Shown here piece by piece: positions 36,787-47,428 of a DNA stretch of 59,836 bases (its first letter is position 1; every line of letters starts with the position of its first letter). The translations under genes were made by a program, and so were the position numbers. The notes beneath the pieces are model-generated. The model was not told the origin of the DNA, did not search any database, and saw only the letters and a program-made list of their open reading frames with translations. The DNA comes from Clostridium lacusfryxellense (lineage in GTDB: Bacteria; Bacillota; Clostridia; Clostridiales; Clostridiaceae), in NCBI RefSeq assembly GCF_018861735.1, contig NZ_JAHLEB010000028.1, positions 1 through 59,836 of the forward strand. The letters run 5' to 3'.

Positions 36787-37464
36787 TCACCTATCAAATA
36801 TAAACGAGTTTATTACTGCGAAGTATTCTCTAACAAAACATGAAACCACTAGCATTCGATTAAGTGGTGCCGGATATCCATATGCCTTTAACCCCTGCCT
36901 TTTAGCTAAAAACTTAGATCTAAACATATGAAAATTATTTGTTACAATAGTTACATTTATATTTTCTTTTTTATCTAATTCTTTTAAAATCTCTGTTGTA
37001 AACTTAAGATTTTCTAAAGTGCTTGTCGACCTTTCTTCCTTTATTATCTGATCCACCGCTACTCCACGTTTTATTAAAAATCTCTTCATAGCTTCTGCCT
37101 CAGTAATACTTTCGTCAATTCCTCGTCCTCCTGAAACTACTATCTTAATATCAGGATTTATTTTGACATATTCTAGACTGGCATTAAGCCTTTGAAGAAG
37201 TGGTATTGATGGGCTTTTACCTCTAAGCCCAGCCCCCAAAACCACCAAATAATCACTTTCTTGAGTATGCTTTACTCTACCTGATTTAACTATCAATATT
37301 TCAACTAATATAAAAGAAACTAGACTTATAAAGAAGCATATCTCCATCAACATTCTAATCGCTTCTGGTATTATGAAAATAAAGTCTTTTTTACTTATCA
37401 GATTATATAATCCCATAACACTTAACACACAAAGGAATACATGCATCTTTACATGTTTTCTCAT
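36787..37464 (-). CDS. YdcF/DUF218-family membrane protein
   Basis: The 225-residue protein has two N-terminal membrane helices (about 7-25 and 32-58) and a cytosolic or extracellular DUF218 domain with the marks YLVVLGAGLRGKSPS, VVSGGRGIDE, EERSTSTLENL and TNNFHMFRS. DUF218 proteins include SanA and ElyC, which affect cell-envelope polymer synthesis and vancomycin tolerance in enterobacteria; the exact reaction is unknown. It is monocistronic with AAGGAGG before the start. Confidence 0.88.
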   Translation of the reverse strand: MRKHVKMHVFLCVLSVMGLYNLISKKDFIFIIPEAIRMLMEICFFISLVSFILVEILIVKSGRVKHTQESDYLVVLGAGLRGKSPSIPLLQRLNASLEYVKINPDIKIVVSGGRGIDESITEAEAMKRFLIKRGVAVDQIIKEERSTSTLENLKFTTEILKELDKKENINVTIVTNNFHMFRSKFLAKRQGLKAYGYPAPLNRMLVVSCFVREYFAVINSFIFDR

Positions 37465-37563
37465 AATTCATCATAGCCTCCTTATTAGTATGTAACAATT
37501 AATATATCTATAATAATTCTATATACGCTTATAATTATCCTTTTTAATTTACACATAAAAATA

Positions 37564-37600
37564 CCCTATAGAGTGATTTTTAGCTATCTACTCTATAGGG
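37564..37600 (-). terminator. Terminator of the Opp-type importer operon
   Basis: The arms CCCTATAGAGT and ACTCTATAGGG form an 11-bp stem. On the minus strand it is followed by TATTTTTATG, a moderate T run, 33 bases after the stop of the last ATPase gene. Confidence 0.75.
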
Positions 37601-37633
37601 GCCATTATAATAAGTACCTTTTATTCCACTTCT

Positions 37634-38452
37634 CTATCCAACGGTTGTTAAATCCCATTTTTCATAAATCTTAGGTACGTCACCAATTAGTCGCTTGGTG
37701 TACTCCTCTTTAGGATTACATATAACCTCATCTGCACTCCCATGTTCTACGAATTTACCGTGCTCCATAATATATACATTATCAGACACATAATATGCAA
37801 GTCCAATATCATGAGTAATGAATATAATTGTCATGTTGTTTTCATCCCTAAGTTTCAGTAGCATATCAAGTATTGTAGCTCTTGAGCATGCATCCACCAT
37901 GGATGTAGGTTCATCCGCTATTAAAATTTTCGGTTTTAATAAAAAAATTCTCGCAATCATAAGCCTCTGCATTTGCCCACCTGATAACTCAAATGGATAT
38001 TTATTTGTAAGTTCTGCAAATTTTAAGTTTACGAATCTACAAGCCTCTGTTATAAGCTCTATCTTTTTTTCCTTTGGCAAATTTTTTCCGTCTCTCATAT
38101 TTATACAGTCTAAAAGTACAGAATCTACCTTATAAAACATATTGAAAGATGCGAATGGGTCCTGAAATACGGCTTGTATTCCCATCCAGTAGGCCTTTTT
38201 CTTCTTATGAGAGGATATATCTCGCCTCTTACCTTCAAACCCTATTTCACCCTCAGTTACATTACTAAGTCCTAATAACATCTGAGCCAAGGTGGTCTTA
38301 CCGCTTCCACTTTCACCTACAATTGAGATAACTTCACCTTTATAAAAGTCGAAATCTATGTGATCAACGGCAACGGTGTTTATTTTACTACTCCCAAATA
38401 TCTTAGTAACGCCTCTTCCACTTAGGCATGGAATCAATTTTTCTTTATTCAT
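37634..38452 (-). CDS. Oligopeptide/oligosaccharide ABC importer ATPase, DppF/OppF-type
   Basis: The 272-residue ATPase has Walker [10 protein letters not shown], signature [13 protein letters not shown] and Walker [13 protein letters not shown]. The start is placed at 38452 because AAGGAGG lies eight bases upstream; a longer frame starts inside the preceding gene and has no ribosome site. It overlaps the DppD-type gene by eight bases and is the last of five transporter genes. It lacks the long C-terminal peptide-transporter zinc-like cysteine region, which is present in its partner. Confidence 0.9.
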   Translation of the reverse strand: MNKEKLIPCLSGRGVTKIFGSSKINTVAVDHIDFDFYKGEVISIVGESGSGKTTLAQMLLGLSNVTEGEIGFEGKRRDISSHKKKKAYWMGIQAVFQDPFASFNMFYKVDSVLLDCINMRDGKNLPKEKKIELITEACRFVNLKFAELTNKYPFELSGGQMQRLMIARIFLLKPKILIADEPTSMVDACSRATILDMLLKLRDENNMTIIFITHDIGLAYYVSDNVYIMEHGKFVEHGSADEVICNPKEEYTKRLIGDVPKIYEKWDLTTVG

Positions 38453-39452
38453 CTGCGTAAACCTCCTTAAGCTGCCCAATTGAGTAGACACAGCGGTACA
38501 TCCTATCATTACCAAATACCTTTGTAGAAACATTCGCAAGCGTGCATTCAGGTTTTACGTATTTGCAACGTTCTGCAAACCTACAGCCATCAGGAGGATG
38601 CTTCAAATTTGGAGGAGTACCAGGGATAACTGAAAGTTTTTTATCGCGAATCCCAGCTTCCGGAACTATTATTGAGCCCATGAGGCCTTTTGAATAAGGA
38701 TGCATAGAATCAAATACCATTTCCTGGGCAGTTCCCTTTTCTACGATCTGTCCTGCATACATAACCATGATATCATTAGTTACATTATAAAGGAGTGGAA
38801 GTTCATGGGTAATGAAAACCATTGATTTTATTAATCCCTTTTCCATAAGGTTTCTGAGCATCTTGATAACCATCTTCTGAGAAGTAACATCAAGTGCGGA
38901 TGAAGGTTCGTCTGCTATTAACACTTTTGGTGAAAGTATTGTTGAAATCGCAATGACAGTACGTTGTTTCATACCACCTGACAATTCTACTGCATGCTTC
39001 TTTAGTACCTCAGGAGGCAACCCTAGTAGTTCAAATCTTTCTCTTGCGAGATCATGAATATCTTTAATTGCTGCCTTTGGGTTATGTGCATGAATAACAT
39101 CTTCTATTAAACTTATAATTTTTTGTGTAGGATTTAATGCATTCATAGCTGCCTGTGGTATATAAGAAATTTCATTACCTAAAATATTTTTACGTACATC
39201 TTCAGGCTTCATTCCAGATATATTTCTGCCATCTATGATTATATCACCACTTATATAGTGAAGCGGTGATAAATAATATCCCATCATGCTAAGTGCCAGT
39301 GTGGACTTTCCACATCCAGATTCTCCTGCTATTCCAAGGGATTTACCTTCTTCAACCTTTAAGGAAACATCGTTAACTGCATAAATACCTTCTCTCGACC
39401 TAGTTACATATTTTGTATTTAGATTGTTTACCTCCAACATTATTTTCCCCAT
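38445..39452 (-). CDS. Oligopeptide/oligosaccharide ABC importer ATPase, DppD/OppD-type
   Basis: The 335-residue ATPase has Walker [10 protein letters not shown], signature [12 protein letters not shown], Walker [13 protein letters not shown] and the C-terminal oligopeptide-transporter domain with the conserved CxxxC-type pattern ([14 protein letters not shown]) that binds an iron-sulfur cluster or metal in some members. It works as a heterodimer with the DppF-type ATPase. AAGGAGG precedes the start. Confidence 0.92.
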   Translation of the reverse strand: MGKIMLEVNNLNTKYVTRSREGIYAVNDVSLKVEEGKSLGIAGESGCGKSTLALSMMGYYLSPLHYISGDIIIDGRNISGMKPEDVRKNILGNEISYIPQAAMNALNPTQKIISLIEDVIHAHNPKAAIKDIHDLARERFELLGLPPEVLKKHAVELSGGMKQRTVIAISTILSPKVLIADEPSSALDVTSQKMVIKMLRNLMEKGLIKSMVFITHELPLLYNVTNDIMVMYAGQIVEKGTAQEMVFDSMHPYSKGLMGSIIVPEAGIRDKKLSVIPGTPPNLKHPPDGCRFAERCKYVKPECTLANVSTKVFGNDRMYRCVYSIGQLKEVYADE

Positions 39453-39462
39453 AGCTGCCTCC

Positions 39463-40704
39463 TTAATCTCTTAACTGTGGATTGAATACCTGATCAAGCC
39501 CTGTATTCATCAAGTTAAGTGAAAATGATATTAATGTAATTGCTAGTATAACTGGCAAGAAAGCCCACCATGATCCAGTAAGGGGTGCTTTATATGCCAT
39601 TGCCCAGTTTAGCATTAGACCAAGTGTAGAAACTTTAGTCGTAGCTGGTCCTAGACCTATCATAGACAACTGTGCCTCTGCAAGAATACCAGAAGATATT
39701 TGAAGGATAAATGCCATAACCACATAAGAAGCTACATATGGCAGGATATCTGTTAGAATAATCCTTGGCAAGCTATGGCCCGATAATTTTGAAAGATTAA
39801 CATGATTACGGTTTCTTAGGGATATAACCTGAGAACGTACGGACCTTGTCGTCCATGGCCATGAGGTGAACCCTATAATCGCTGCCGTAAGCATAACCCC
39901 CCTTGCACTTTCACCTACACTAAAGGATATTAGCACCAAAAGTATAAATGAGGGAATGACCGTAAAAATATTCGTAATAAACATAATGAAATCATCTAGT
40001 GTTCCTCCAACATATCCTGCCAAAAGTCCTAGTATTAAACCAAAAAGAGTAGCTATAGTACCTGCAACCAGACCAATTTTCAAGGATGTTCCCATAGCTG
40101 CCACAAGTTCTGTAAGTACGTCACGACCAAAGTTATCTGTTCCCAAAATAAACTTTCTCTTATTTACAATATCCTTCGTATTGACAAATGCCTGTGAATC
40201 AAGTGGTTTAGTTGAAGCTAATACTCCATCCTTATCCTTAGTGGCTATATATATATCACCACTATCAATTATTTTGTTTATCTTGTTATTTAATCTCACA
40301 TAATTCATCTTCTCTGCTGCTAATAAACCTGTTTGATCAACTTTAGAGTTATAATTCTTCTTCCATGAATTTACAAGTACTTCCACATCATCTATATCTA
40401 CTTCAGTTTTTTTAACATTTCCAAATTTGATAAGCCAGTCTAACATACTTTGTTTATCTGTTATTGATATAGCTTTAAGTTTCGCTGAATTCGTGTTTAT
40501 CTTCAAAGTATATTCATTAGTCTGTACTACATCTTTTACGGCTATATAGGTACCTGGTTTATAAAACAGTCCACCTACCATATCCAGTGGATCTGTTTTT
40601 ATAAACAGAGGGTAAAATATAATCATAAAAAATATAATAATAAAAATTACAAACCCAACAACAAATTTAGGGGAGTGAAATACTTGTTTTATCAGATTCT
40701 TCAT
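39463..40704 (-). CDS. ABC importer permease, DppC/OppC-type, with a large extracellular insert
   Basis: The 413-residue protein has the normal DppC transmembrane domain in its C-terminal half (about 200-410, with [11 protein letters not shown] and the EAA-like loop). Between the first helix (about 14-36) and that domain lies an unusually long Lys/Asp-rich stretch of some 150 residues, which would be outside the cell. Most DppC proteins are about 280-310 residues long; inserts of this kind are seen in transporters for larger substrates (my inference). It follows the DppB-type gene by 16 bases. Confidence 0.9.
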   Translation of the reverse strand: MKNLIKQVFHSPKFVVGFVIFIIIFFMIIFYPLFIKTDPLDMVGGLFYKPGTYIAVKDVVQTNEYTLKINTNSAKLKAISITDKQSMLDWLIKFGNVKKTEVDIDDVEVLVNSWKKNYNSKVDQTGLLAAEKMNYVRLNNKINKIIDSGDIYIATKDKDGVLASTKPLDSQAFVNTKDIVNKRKFILGTDNFGRDVLTELVAAMGTSLKIGLVAGTIATLFGLILGLLAGYVGGTLDDFIMFITNIFTVIPSFILLVLISFSVGESARGVMLTAAIIGFTSWPWTTRSVRSQVISLRNRNHVNLSKLSGHSLPRIILTDILPYVASYVVMAFILQISSGILAEAQLSMIGLGPATTKVSTLGLMLNWAMAYKAPLTGSWWAFLPVILAITLISFSLNLMNTGLDQVFNPQLRD

Positions 40705-40720
40705 AATAATACCTCCTATA

Positions 40721-41725
40721 TTAGTCCTGTTGCGCTGCCTTAACCCTTGGGTCTATAAACCCATAAAGTATTTCAACAGCCAAATTTGCAATTAGCACCA
40801 TAATTGTAATAATCAACGTACATCCAGAAATGAGCGGATAATCTCTTCCACTTATAGCTGCAAGTAGTGTAGTTCCAAGTCCTGGATAACTAAAGATAAT
40901 CTCTGAAACTAATGCGCCACCCACCATCGTTCCAAGTGATAATGCAAGACCTGTAATTTGAGGGAGCATTGAATTTCTAAAAACATATTTAACAATCTTT
41001 GAGTCCTTAATACCTAAAAATCGGCTATATTTTACATAATCTTCATTAAGTTCATATATTGACATAGAACGCATTCCAATTGCTTGCCCACCTATGGTAA
41101 TAAGTACAATGGACCAAAATGGAAGTTGATAATGATAAATAACTGAACCTATAAATTTAAGGCTTAGATTAGGATTCATGTCATACCCATATCCAAGAGC
41201 TGTTGGAAACCATTTTAAATAAACTCCAAAGAAAAATTGTAATAAAATGGCCATACCAAATGCTGGCATATTGCTTAAAAATAAGAAAGATGGAAGTATT
41301 CCTTTGTCCCATACTCCCCTTACATATGCAGCTATAGCACCTAAGATATTACCTAAAAACCAACCCACTATAATAGCTGGTAGTTGCAGGCATATTGTCC
41401 ACCATACGGATTTAGCTAATATATCTGATACGGTTCTAGGATAATACATAAATGAAATACCTAAATTGCCTTTGAATAAATTCTTAATAAATTCAAAAAA
41501 CTGTACATACAAAGGCTGGTTTATTCCAAATGTGTTTGCATATTCTTCATAAACCTTTTGTATAGCTGTTTGATTCGTCATGCCTTTAGTTGCTCTTATT
41601 GCAATAGCCGATACTGGATTACCCGGCATAAGGCGAGGCAATATAAAATTTAAAATCACTGCAACTACAAGCGTCAATAAATACCATAAAACTTTGTTAG
41701 AATAATATTTTTTATAGCCTTTCAA
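40721..41725 (-). CDS. ABC importer permease, DppB/OppB-type
   Basis: The 334-residue protein has six membrane helices, the N-terminal [12 protein letters not shown] motif typical of DppB and a C-terminal [10 protein letters not shown] loop. It forms the heterodimeric pore with the DppC-type protein. It comes after the solute-binding lipoprotein gene, from which it is separated by 115 bases holding a stable hairpin. Confidence 0.92.
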   Translation of the reverse strand: MKGYKKYYSNKVLWYLLTLVVAVILNFILPRLMPGNPVSAIAIRATKGMTNQTAIQKVYEEYANTFGINQPLYVQFFEFIKNLFKGNLGISFMYYPRTVSDILAKSVWWTICLQLPAIIVGWFLGNILGAIAAYVRGVWDKGILPSFLFLSNMPAFGMAILLQFFFGVYLKWFPTALGYGYDMNPNLSLKFIGSVIYHYQLPFWSIVLITIGGQAIGMRSMSIYELNEDYVKYSRFLGIKDSKIVKYVFRNSMLPQITGLALSLGTMVGGALVSEIIFSYPGLGTTLLAAISGRDYPLISGCTLIITIMVLIANLAVEILYGFIDPRVKAAQQD

Positions 41726-41770
41726 TACATCACCACCTCATATGTAGTTAGTATAATTTAAAATTAAAAC

Positions 41771-41809
41771 TAGCCATGCCTTCATCTTACTGCTTAAGAA
41801 GCATGGCTA
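41771..41809 (-). terminator. Leaky terminator or processing hairpin after the solute-binding protein gene
   Basis: The arms TAGCCATGC and GCATGGCTA form a nine-bp stem. On the minus strand it is followed by GTTTTAATTTT. It lies between the binding-protein stop and the permease genes, so partial termination or 3'-end protection would raise the binding protein above the permeases. Confidence 0.6.
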
Positions 41810-41840
41810 ATTATATATAATTTAATTACTTGCTTAGATA

Positions 41841-43691
41841 TTATTTAACTAATTTCATTGTGTACAGCCCTGCTATACCATAACCATCTGTTAAATCATA
41901 TGGAGGTATTCCAATGCCTTTATCAGATTTCGAGCCCTCTTGAGGGTAATTTGTCCATACAGTTTCATTAACTGTGTAGAATAATTCTGGTCTATACATT
42001 AATGAGAAGGATGGTACTTCGGTTAAATAAATCTTAGATAATTCTGTATAGTATACTTTAAGTTTTGCTTGGTCTGTTTCATGAGGAATTAATTCTAATA
42101 ACTTATCAACTCTTGCATTTGCATATCCTCCAAAGTTACCAATCATCTGAGTTTTCATTTTGTTATATGAACTTGATAATATACCAAAAGCACGCGTCCA
42201 TGGATTAGAAATACCTGCTGCTGATGGACTGTACATAGCAATATCAAAGTTTTTATTTCCTAAATCATCATAAAATGTATTGGCATCTGGGAAATATGTG
42301 GTGATATCAATACCAATTTTTTTACCTGCTGCTGCAACGATTTCTAGAGAAGCATTCCAATCAGACCATCCTGCCGGACATTCAGCCTTAAATGAAAGCT
42401 TAGTGCCTTTGTATTCTCTAATTCCATCTCCATTTGTATCTTTGATTCCTGCAGTATCTAAAAGTTTTTTAGCACTCTCAATATCATTTCCAGTCCACTG
42501 AACACTCTTTAATGCAGTTTGATCTACTAATGCCTGCTCAGCTTTTGATGGACTCATTAAAGTACGAGGCACTTCTGTAAATGATGGAGAATATCCACTC
42601 ATAGCAGTTTTAATAATTTGGTCGTAGTCAACTGCTAAGGCAATTGCTTTACGAACTGCAACTTGGTCTAGTCCTGGTTTCTTTATATTAAAGTATGCAG
42701 TTGGCATTGTAGCTGCTAAATAATATGGCGATTCAGGCAAATATGTTGATATTTTTCCTCCTGACATCATACTTGCTACATCACTTATAAACTGCTGGGA
42801 AACATCAACTTCACCAGCTTTGAATGCTGTATCTCCAGCGGCATTGTCTTTGAAGATATTATGGGCAATATATTTAGGAACTGGAAGTTTACCCCACATG
42901 GAGGTTGCTTTTCCCCAGTAATTATCGTCTCTTTGAAATACAACTTTTTGATCATTTGATATAGAGGGTTTATATGGACCAGAGCCAACAAAATCTTCCA
43001 TCTTATCAGTTTTAATCTTAGTAGCATCTTTGTTATTTCTAGCTTCAACCTTCTCTAAGTATGCCTTTTGCATAACATACTGCTTTGGAAGGTACTCTGT
43101 AACTTTTAATGGATTTAAAGCAGCACCTGAACCATTTAATTTTGCTGTAAGTACTACAGTAGAATCATCTGTAGCTTTTATACTTTCTATATAAGTTTTA
43201 TAATCTGATCCACCTGGACTTTCATATTTAACATTTGTATCAAATGTGTAAGCAACATCATTTGCAGTAACTGCAGTTCCATCACTCCATTTTGCATCCT
43301 TATTCATTTTTACTGTAAGGGTTGTATGAGCATCATTCCATACTGCATCCCCATCTGCAAGAAGTGGATACATTTTACCATCTAGCATGTTATACATGTA
43401 TAGTGTTTCATACAATAATGTCCTAGCAGAATCCTTCTGTCCAACTCCCATTGCATTATTTGAGTTACTAGATAGTGGGTTCCAATCTGTGATTGCACCC
43501 CATTGCTGTCCATTAAAATAAACTGTTTCGTTTCTTGGAATAGAACCCTTATCAGTAGTTTTTGGCTCTTCGGTTTTTGTTACTGGAGCTTTTGGAACGG
43601 TTTTTGTAGATGTTGAGCAGCCAATAGCCATCGTTGCGACCATTGTTGTAATTGTCAATAAAGAACAGATTTTTTTCCAGCGATTATTCAT
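41841..43691 (-). CDS. Solute-binding lipoprotein of an Opp/Dpp-type importer
   Basis: The 616-residue protein has a lipoprotein signal peptide (Lys/Arg-rich start, hydrophobic core, lipobox AIGC) and a family-5 extracellular solute-binding fold (NPLSSNSNNAMG, KWSDGTAVTANDVAYTF). Start at 43691 is set by AAAGGGGG seven bases upstream; the longer frame has no ribosome site. Family 5 includes peptide binders but also binders of beta-glucan or beta-mannan oligosaccharides (for example in Thermotoga and clostridia). Next to GH2, GH3 and esterase genes, an oligosaccharide is the better guess here. Confidence 0.9.
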   Translation of the reverse strand: MNNRWKKICSLLTITTMVATMAIGCSTSTKTVPKAPVTKTEEPKTTDKGSIPRNETVYFNGQQWGAITDWNPLSSNSNNAMGVGQKDSARTLLYETLYMYNMLDGKMYPLLADGDAVWNDAHTTLTVKMNKDAKWSDGTAVTANDVAYTFDTNVKYESPGGSDYKTYIESIKATDDSTVVLTAKLNGSGAALNPLKVTEYLPKQYVMQKAYLEKVEARNNKDATKIKTDKMEDFVGSGPYKPSISNDQKVVFQRDDNYWGKATSMWGKLPVPKYIAHNIFKDNAAGDTAFKAGEVDVSQQFISDVASMMSGGKISTYLPESPYYLAATMPTAYFNIKKPGLDQVAVRKAIALAVDYDQIIKTAMSGYSPSFTEVPRTLMSPSKAEQALVDQTALKSVQWTGNDIESAKKLLDTAGIKDTNGDGIREYKGTKLSFKAECPAGWSDWNASLEIVAAAGKKIGIDITTYFPDANTFYDDLGNKNFDIAMYSPSAAGISNPWTRAFGILSSSYNKMKTQMIGNFGGYANARVDKLLELIPHETDQAKLKVYYTELSKIYLTEVPSFSLMYRPELFYTVNETVWTNYPQEGSKSDKGIGIPPYDLTDGYGIAGLYTMKLVK

Positions 43692-43759
43692 TAAAAAACC
43701 CCCTTTAAAATATAGTTTTATATTGAGTATTTTATAGCACATTTATATTATACTACTAT

Positions 43760-43773
43760 TGTAAACGTTTTAG
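43760..43773. promoter_or_regulatory. Weak candidate cre site before the solute-binding protein gene
   Basis: TGTAAACGTTTTAG keeps the central AAACGTTT of a cre but misses two of the consensus positions on one side. It lies about 70 bases before the binding-protein start, close to a TATAAT-like sequence on the minus strand (43747-43752), so an internal CcpA-controlled promoter is possible. Confidence 0.4.
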
Positions 43774-43826
43774 AAGAAATATTTTTAAAATATTACATAT
43801 TCTTTTATATTAACCTTTATTTTATT

Positions 43827-44894
43827 TTACCAAATTTCATTCCCAAAACCCTTTAAAAATATACTAAGTTCAAAAGCCATTTGCTCAGCTTCTGGCGCCC
43901 TAATGCATAGTGAAGTTCCTCGTCCATTACATATGTAGAGAAAGTGATGGATTTTAACATCATTAATATTAAGGCATATTTGGCCGATGGCACGATCCCA
44001 TGAAGGGTGATGGTTTTTAATTGTAGTAGTAAGCACTATAAATGCACTTGGGTAACATCTTCTAATATTTAAAACAAATTCTCTGTAATGCTTTTTCCAT
44101 TTTTTTGCCTTTTCACCATTTTCATCTTCCTTCATGTAATCCAGTGGAACTGAATCATTTTGACCAATATCAATTACCACTACTTGTGGGGTATACCTTC
44201 TAAAATTCCAACTAGTAATATCGCCAAAATCAGGATTAAAATGGAGTTTATCATATATGCTTTCCATTCCAATGCACTCAGGTTTTTGGAAATATCCCTT
44301 CCCATCAAGAAGGGATATTCCTTCCTGGGCTATGATACTAACCTGTGCTTTTAAATTTCTAGCTGTGACCATAGCATAAGAATGCCAAGCATTTGAATAT
44401 TGTCCATTGTGTTTTGGATTTTGTTTGGCTAGATAATCCACATCATCAATGAGCTCCCCTGCAACCGCTGAGTCTCCATAAAATTCTATGCATTTTCTAG
44501 GTATTTTAGAAGCGATTAATATTTTACTTTCTTTAGATACATTAAAACCATAGAAGGTGAATTCATGGCAACCATCTTGTCTTTTAAAAACTATTACTTC
44601 ATGGGATTTATCCTTTTCTAAATCAATTGCCAATGTTATTTCCTGCATGCAACTATCATTGGAGAGGAGAATTTTTTTCTCCTCTCCGTCTATAATATAA
44701 CCTATATAGTTATCATAATAACTATGGTTATTTTCTACTAATAATTTAAGGCTTACCCCTGTAAAACACATTGATACTGAACTTGCGGGAAATATAAATA
44801 TTGGTGCTAAAGGATTCGTAAAATCTATTCTTCCGTTATATATTAGATCTTCTGAGTTTGGTTTAATAAGTTTGCAAATTTCTGTTATCTCCAT
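43827..44894 (-). CDS. SGNH/GDSL-type carbohydrate esterase (CE2-like)
   Basis: The 355-residue protein has an N-terminal beta-sandwich (about 1-120) and an SGNH hydrolase domain, the order seen in CE2 acetyl esterases. Block I is FYGDSAVAG with nucleophile S142; block III is GQND at 244-247. The usual C-terminal HPxxxGH block with the catalytic His is not recognisable: the matching place reads CIRAPEAEQMAFEL. No signal peptide is seen, so it would act on imported oligosaccharides in the cytoplasm, removing acetyl groups before the glycosidases. It begins 12 bases after the mannosidase stop, behind AAGAAGGTG. Confidence 0.8.
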   Translation of the reverse strand: MEITEICKLIKPNSEDLIYNGRIDFTNPLAPIFIFPASSVSMCFTGVSLKLLVENNHSYYDNYIGYIIDGEEKKILLSNDSCMQEITLAIDLEKDKSHEVIVFKRQDGCHEFTFYGFNVSKESKILIASKIPRKCIEFYGDSAVAGELIDDVDYLAKQNPKHNGQYSNAWHSYAMVTARNLKAQVSIIAQEGISLLDGKGYFQKPECIGMESIYDKLHFNPDFGDITSWNFRRYTPQVVVIDIGQNDSVPLDYMKEDENGEKAKKWKKHYREFVLNIRRCYPSAFIVLTTTIKNHHPSWDRAIGQICLNINDVKIHHFLYICNGRGTSLCIRAPEAEQMAFELSIFLKGFGNEIW

Positions 44895-44906
44895 GTTTTC
44901 ACCTTC

Positions 44907-47381
44907 TTATTTGATGTCATAAACGCTTCTAAGCCTTATTCCTTCTGGTTTTCCACTTAAAATCTTAATCCTTCTTTCATCTCCATTTATATCAAAATAG
45001 TTATCGCCTAGGAGCATATCATCATTTTTATTTATTATCTCTACACTTCTTGCATAACTTTTGGCCGAAATTATAATTTCATCTCCATCTATTTTATAAT
45101 TTAATTTTGGATCAATAAACTTAAAGTGTTTTGGAACAGAGAATATTACAGTGCCCTTAGATATTACCTTTCCCTCTTTTAACATTTCATAACTTACATA
45201 GTCTTCATAAAGAGACGCTTCCTGCATATTGACAATATCAAGCCACTTACTTGATAATTTTTCTACTATAACCTCCCAGCATCCTTCCTTCTTTATTTCT
45301 GCTTTATTATTACGAAGTGCCCACCTCACTGTAACCTTTTCATTATTCAAAGATTCATTTGCTACACAGAGCTGAATAGATTTTATTACCTCATAAGGCT
45401 CAGCATTAACATTTGTATTCTGAGTTAATATTCCTTCTTCTTTACATGAAATCATAAGAGGCGAAAAAAATCTCTTAGCATAATAGTGGAGCGCCTTCCA
45501 TCTTCCACAATAATCTATGGATGACCAAGATGCAACCGGCCAACAGTCATTTAGTTGCCAGTAAATAGCTCCCATACATCGGCCCCTATTTCTACGAAAA
45601 TGTTCCACACCATATCGAATTGCATCTGCCTGAAGTAGTTGTGACGCATAGATCAACTTATCAAAATCATTAGGATATAAGTATGTGTCACCCATATAGC
45701 TCATTATCTTGCTATTAGCTCCATTATTTCTCTGATGCTTTTCCATAACATATGAAAATATATTCCTGTCTGGCGGCTGCGTAAATGTTTCTACGGTTTT
45801 AAGTGCAGGAAATGACTGGAATCCAAACTCAGAAATATATCGAAAGAAGAACTTTCTATATTCAGTGAAAGGTTTATTCCCATGCCATACATCCCAGTAA
45901 TGTACGTCGCCTCTGTTTTCATCATTTGGGTTATCAAATCCCCCTCCTGATGATGGGCTTGCAGGCCAGTAAAATGTCTGTGGATCATTTTCTTTTAATA
46001 TCTTAGGAATAATATATTCATATATTTTTATATAATCACTCTTAAGTTTTGGCGTAAGATCCCAAATACCAACGTCTACGAACATTTCCATCTCATTATT
46101 TCCACACCAAAGAGCAAGTGACGGATGACTCCTAATCCTCTTAATATTGTCTTTAAATTCCGCCTTAATATTTTCTTCGAATTCCTCCGTGAGATTATAA
46201 TTTGCACATGCAAACATAAAGTCCTGCCATACTATAAGCCCTAATTCATCACAGGCATCCCAAAATGCATCATAGGGATAATTGCCTCCTCCCCATACAC
46301 GTATTACATTAAAATGTGCGTCGTTGCACTGTTTCAAGAGATTATATGTTCTATCCGGTGTGACCCTGCTTAATATATTGTCTTCTGGTGTATAGTCTGC
46401 ACCCATAGCAAATATCTTTATACCATTTACTTCATGTGCGAAGCTCTCCCCAAACTCATCCTTTTCAATGTTCATAGTCATAGTGCGAAGTCCGATTCGC
46501 CTATCCCAGATATCCAGCTTAACACCCTCCTGCATTAGTACTACTTTTATCTTATATAAAGGCTGATCTCCATATCCATTAGGCCACCAGATTTTCGGAT
46601 TATCAACTACAATTTTTTTAGGTGAATTGTTATAAACTTCTTCTTCACCATCAGAATTTGTAATAATAACCTTATATGAATAACCACGTCTTATTGCTTT
46701 ATTTCCATCATCATTAAATCTTATACCAGTTTTACCCTGTGTCCGCGTTATGTCCACCTGAAACCCAAGTGTTACCTTACCCTCTCTGTGATCTTGGTCG
46801 ATATAGACACTGTCTATCCTTGCACTACTTATTCCCAAAAGTAAAACATCTCTCCAAATGCCCATATCTGGAAGCCTTGGTCCCCAATCCCACCCGAACA
46901 TACAGTGTGCTTTTCTAAGCTGTGGAAATCCTATCATAGCATCATCAGAGCCCCCAATATGGAGTTTTGCATCTGCCTCTTTAATAAACTTTGTTGGTGA
47001 ATGAAATATTATTTTTAATTCATTTCCTTCTTCTTTAAGATATTTCTTTACTTCAAATTCCCAGGTTCTATGCATATTATTAACGTATCTTATATGTTGA
47101 TCATTTAAATAAATATCTGCAATGGTATCCAATCCATCAAAATGTAGCATCACTTCTTCACAACTTAGCATATCCTTTGAAGTACTAAAGATTCTTTTAT
47201 ATTCATAATCCTGCTCCATAAGCTTTAAAGCTTTTAACTCATTGTCACGATAATATGGGTCCTCCATTTTATTATTTTTAAGTAGGTCACTATAAACTGA
47301 ACCTGGTACAGATGCATGCATATATTGCCCATCACTCATAGTTTTCATTTTAAATCCATCATTTAGTTTTTCAATAAGCAT
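44907..47381 (-). CDS. Glycoside hydrolase family 2 beta-mannosidase-like enzyme
   Basis: The 824-residue protein has the beta-mannosidase subtype features of GH2: an N-terminal domain with the [15 protein letters not shown] motif, [11 protein letters not shown] before the active site, acid/base E430 in CGNNEMEM and nucleophile E518 in [11 protein letters not shown]. It removes terminal beta-mannose from oligosaccharides in the cytoplasm; no signal peptide is seen. The start is set at 47381 because GGAGG precedes it. It follows the GH3 gene by 47 bases that hold a small hairpin. Together with GH3, esterase and importer it points to glucomannan- or N-glycan-type substrates. Confidence 0.9.
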   Translation of the reverse strand: MLIEKLNDGFKMKTMSDGQYMHASVPGSVYSDLLKNNKMEDPYYRDNELKALKLMEQDYEYKRIFSTSKDMLSCEEVMLHFDGLDTIADIYLNDQHIRYVNNMHRTWEFEVKKYLKEEGNELKIIFHSPTKFIKEADAKLHIGGSDDAMIGFPQLRKAHCMFGWDWGPRLPDMGIWRDVLLLGISSARIDSVYIDQDHREGKVTLGFQVDITRTQGKTGIRFNDDGNKAIRRGYSYKVIITNSDGEEEVYNNSPKKIVVDNPKIWWPNGYGDQPLYKIKVVLMQEGVKLDIWDRRIGLRTMTMNIEKDEFGESFAHEVNGIKIFAMGADYTPEDNILSRVTPDRTYNLLKQCNDAHFNVIRVWGGGNYPYDAFWDACDELGLIVWQDFMFACANYNLTEEFEENIKAEFKDNIKRIRSHPSLALWCGNNEMEMFVDVGIWDLTPKLKSDYIKIYEYIIPKILKENDPQTFYWPASPSSGGGFDNPNDENRGDVHYWDVWHGNKPFTEYRKFFFRYISEFGFQSFPALKTVETFTQPPDRNIFSYVMEKHQRNNGANSKIMSYMGDTYLYPNDFDKLIYASQLLQADAIRYGVEHFRRNRGRCMGAIYWQLNDCWPVASWSSIDYCGRWKALHYYAKRFFSPLMISCKEEGILTQNTNVNAEPYEVIKSIQLCVANESLNNEKVTVRWALRNNKAEIKKEGCWEVIVEKLSSKWLDIVNMQEASLYEDYVSYEMLKEGKVISKGTVIFSVPKHFKFIDPKLNYKIDGDEIIISAKSYARSVEIINKNDDMLLGDNYFDINGDERRIKILSGKPEGIRLRSVYDIK

Positions 47382-47393
47382 ATTTTCCTCCAT

Positions 47394-47419
47394 ATGCCAC
47401 CTAGCTACGCGGATGGCAT
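47394..47419 (-). other. Short hairpin just before the mannosidase ribosome site
   Basis: ATGCCA and TGGCAT pair around a 14-base loop, ending immediately upstream of the GGAGG of the mannosidase gene. It may modulate translation or mRNA stability within the operon; it has no T run. Confidence 0.35.
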
Positions 47420-47428
47420 TCTTTTGTG

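Noticed and set aside
37634-38539. A longer ATPase reading frame starting at 38539.
   Set aside because: The extra 29 residues overlap the upstream ATPase gene and lack a ribosome site, while AAGGAGG sits at the right distance from the ATG at 38452.
37634-43691. A plain peptide importer, as the Dpp/Opp family name suggests.
   Set aside because: Not excluded, but the adjoining glycosidases and esterase in the same direction favour oligosaccharide transport, so I did not use peptide-specific gene names.
41841-43742. A longer start for the Opp-type solute-binding protein at 43742.
   Set aside because: The ATG at 43691 has a good ribosome site and begins a proper lipoprotein signal peptide; the longer form would bury it.
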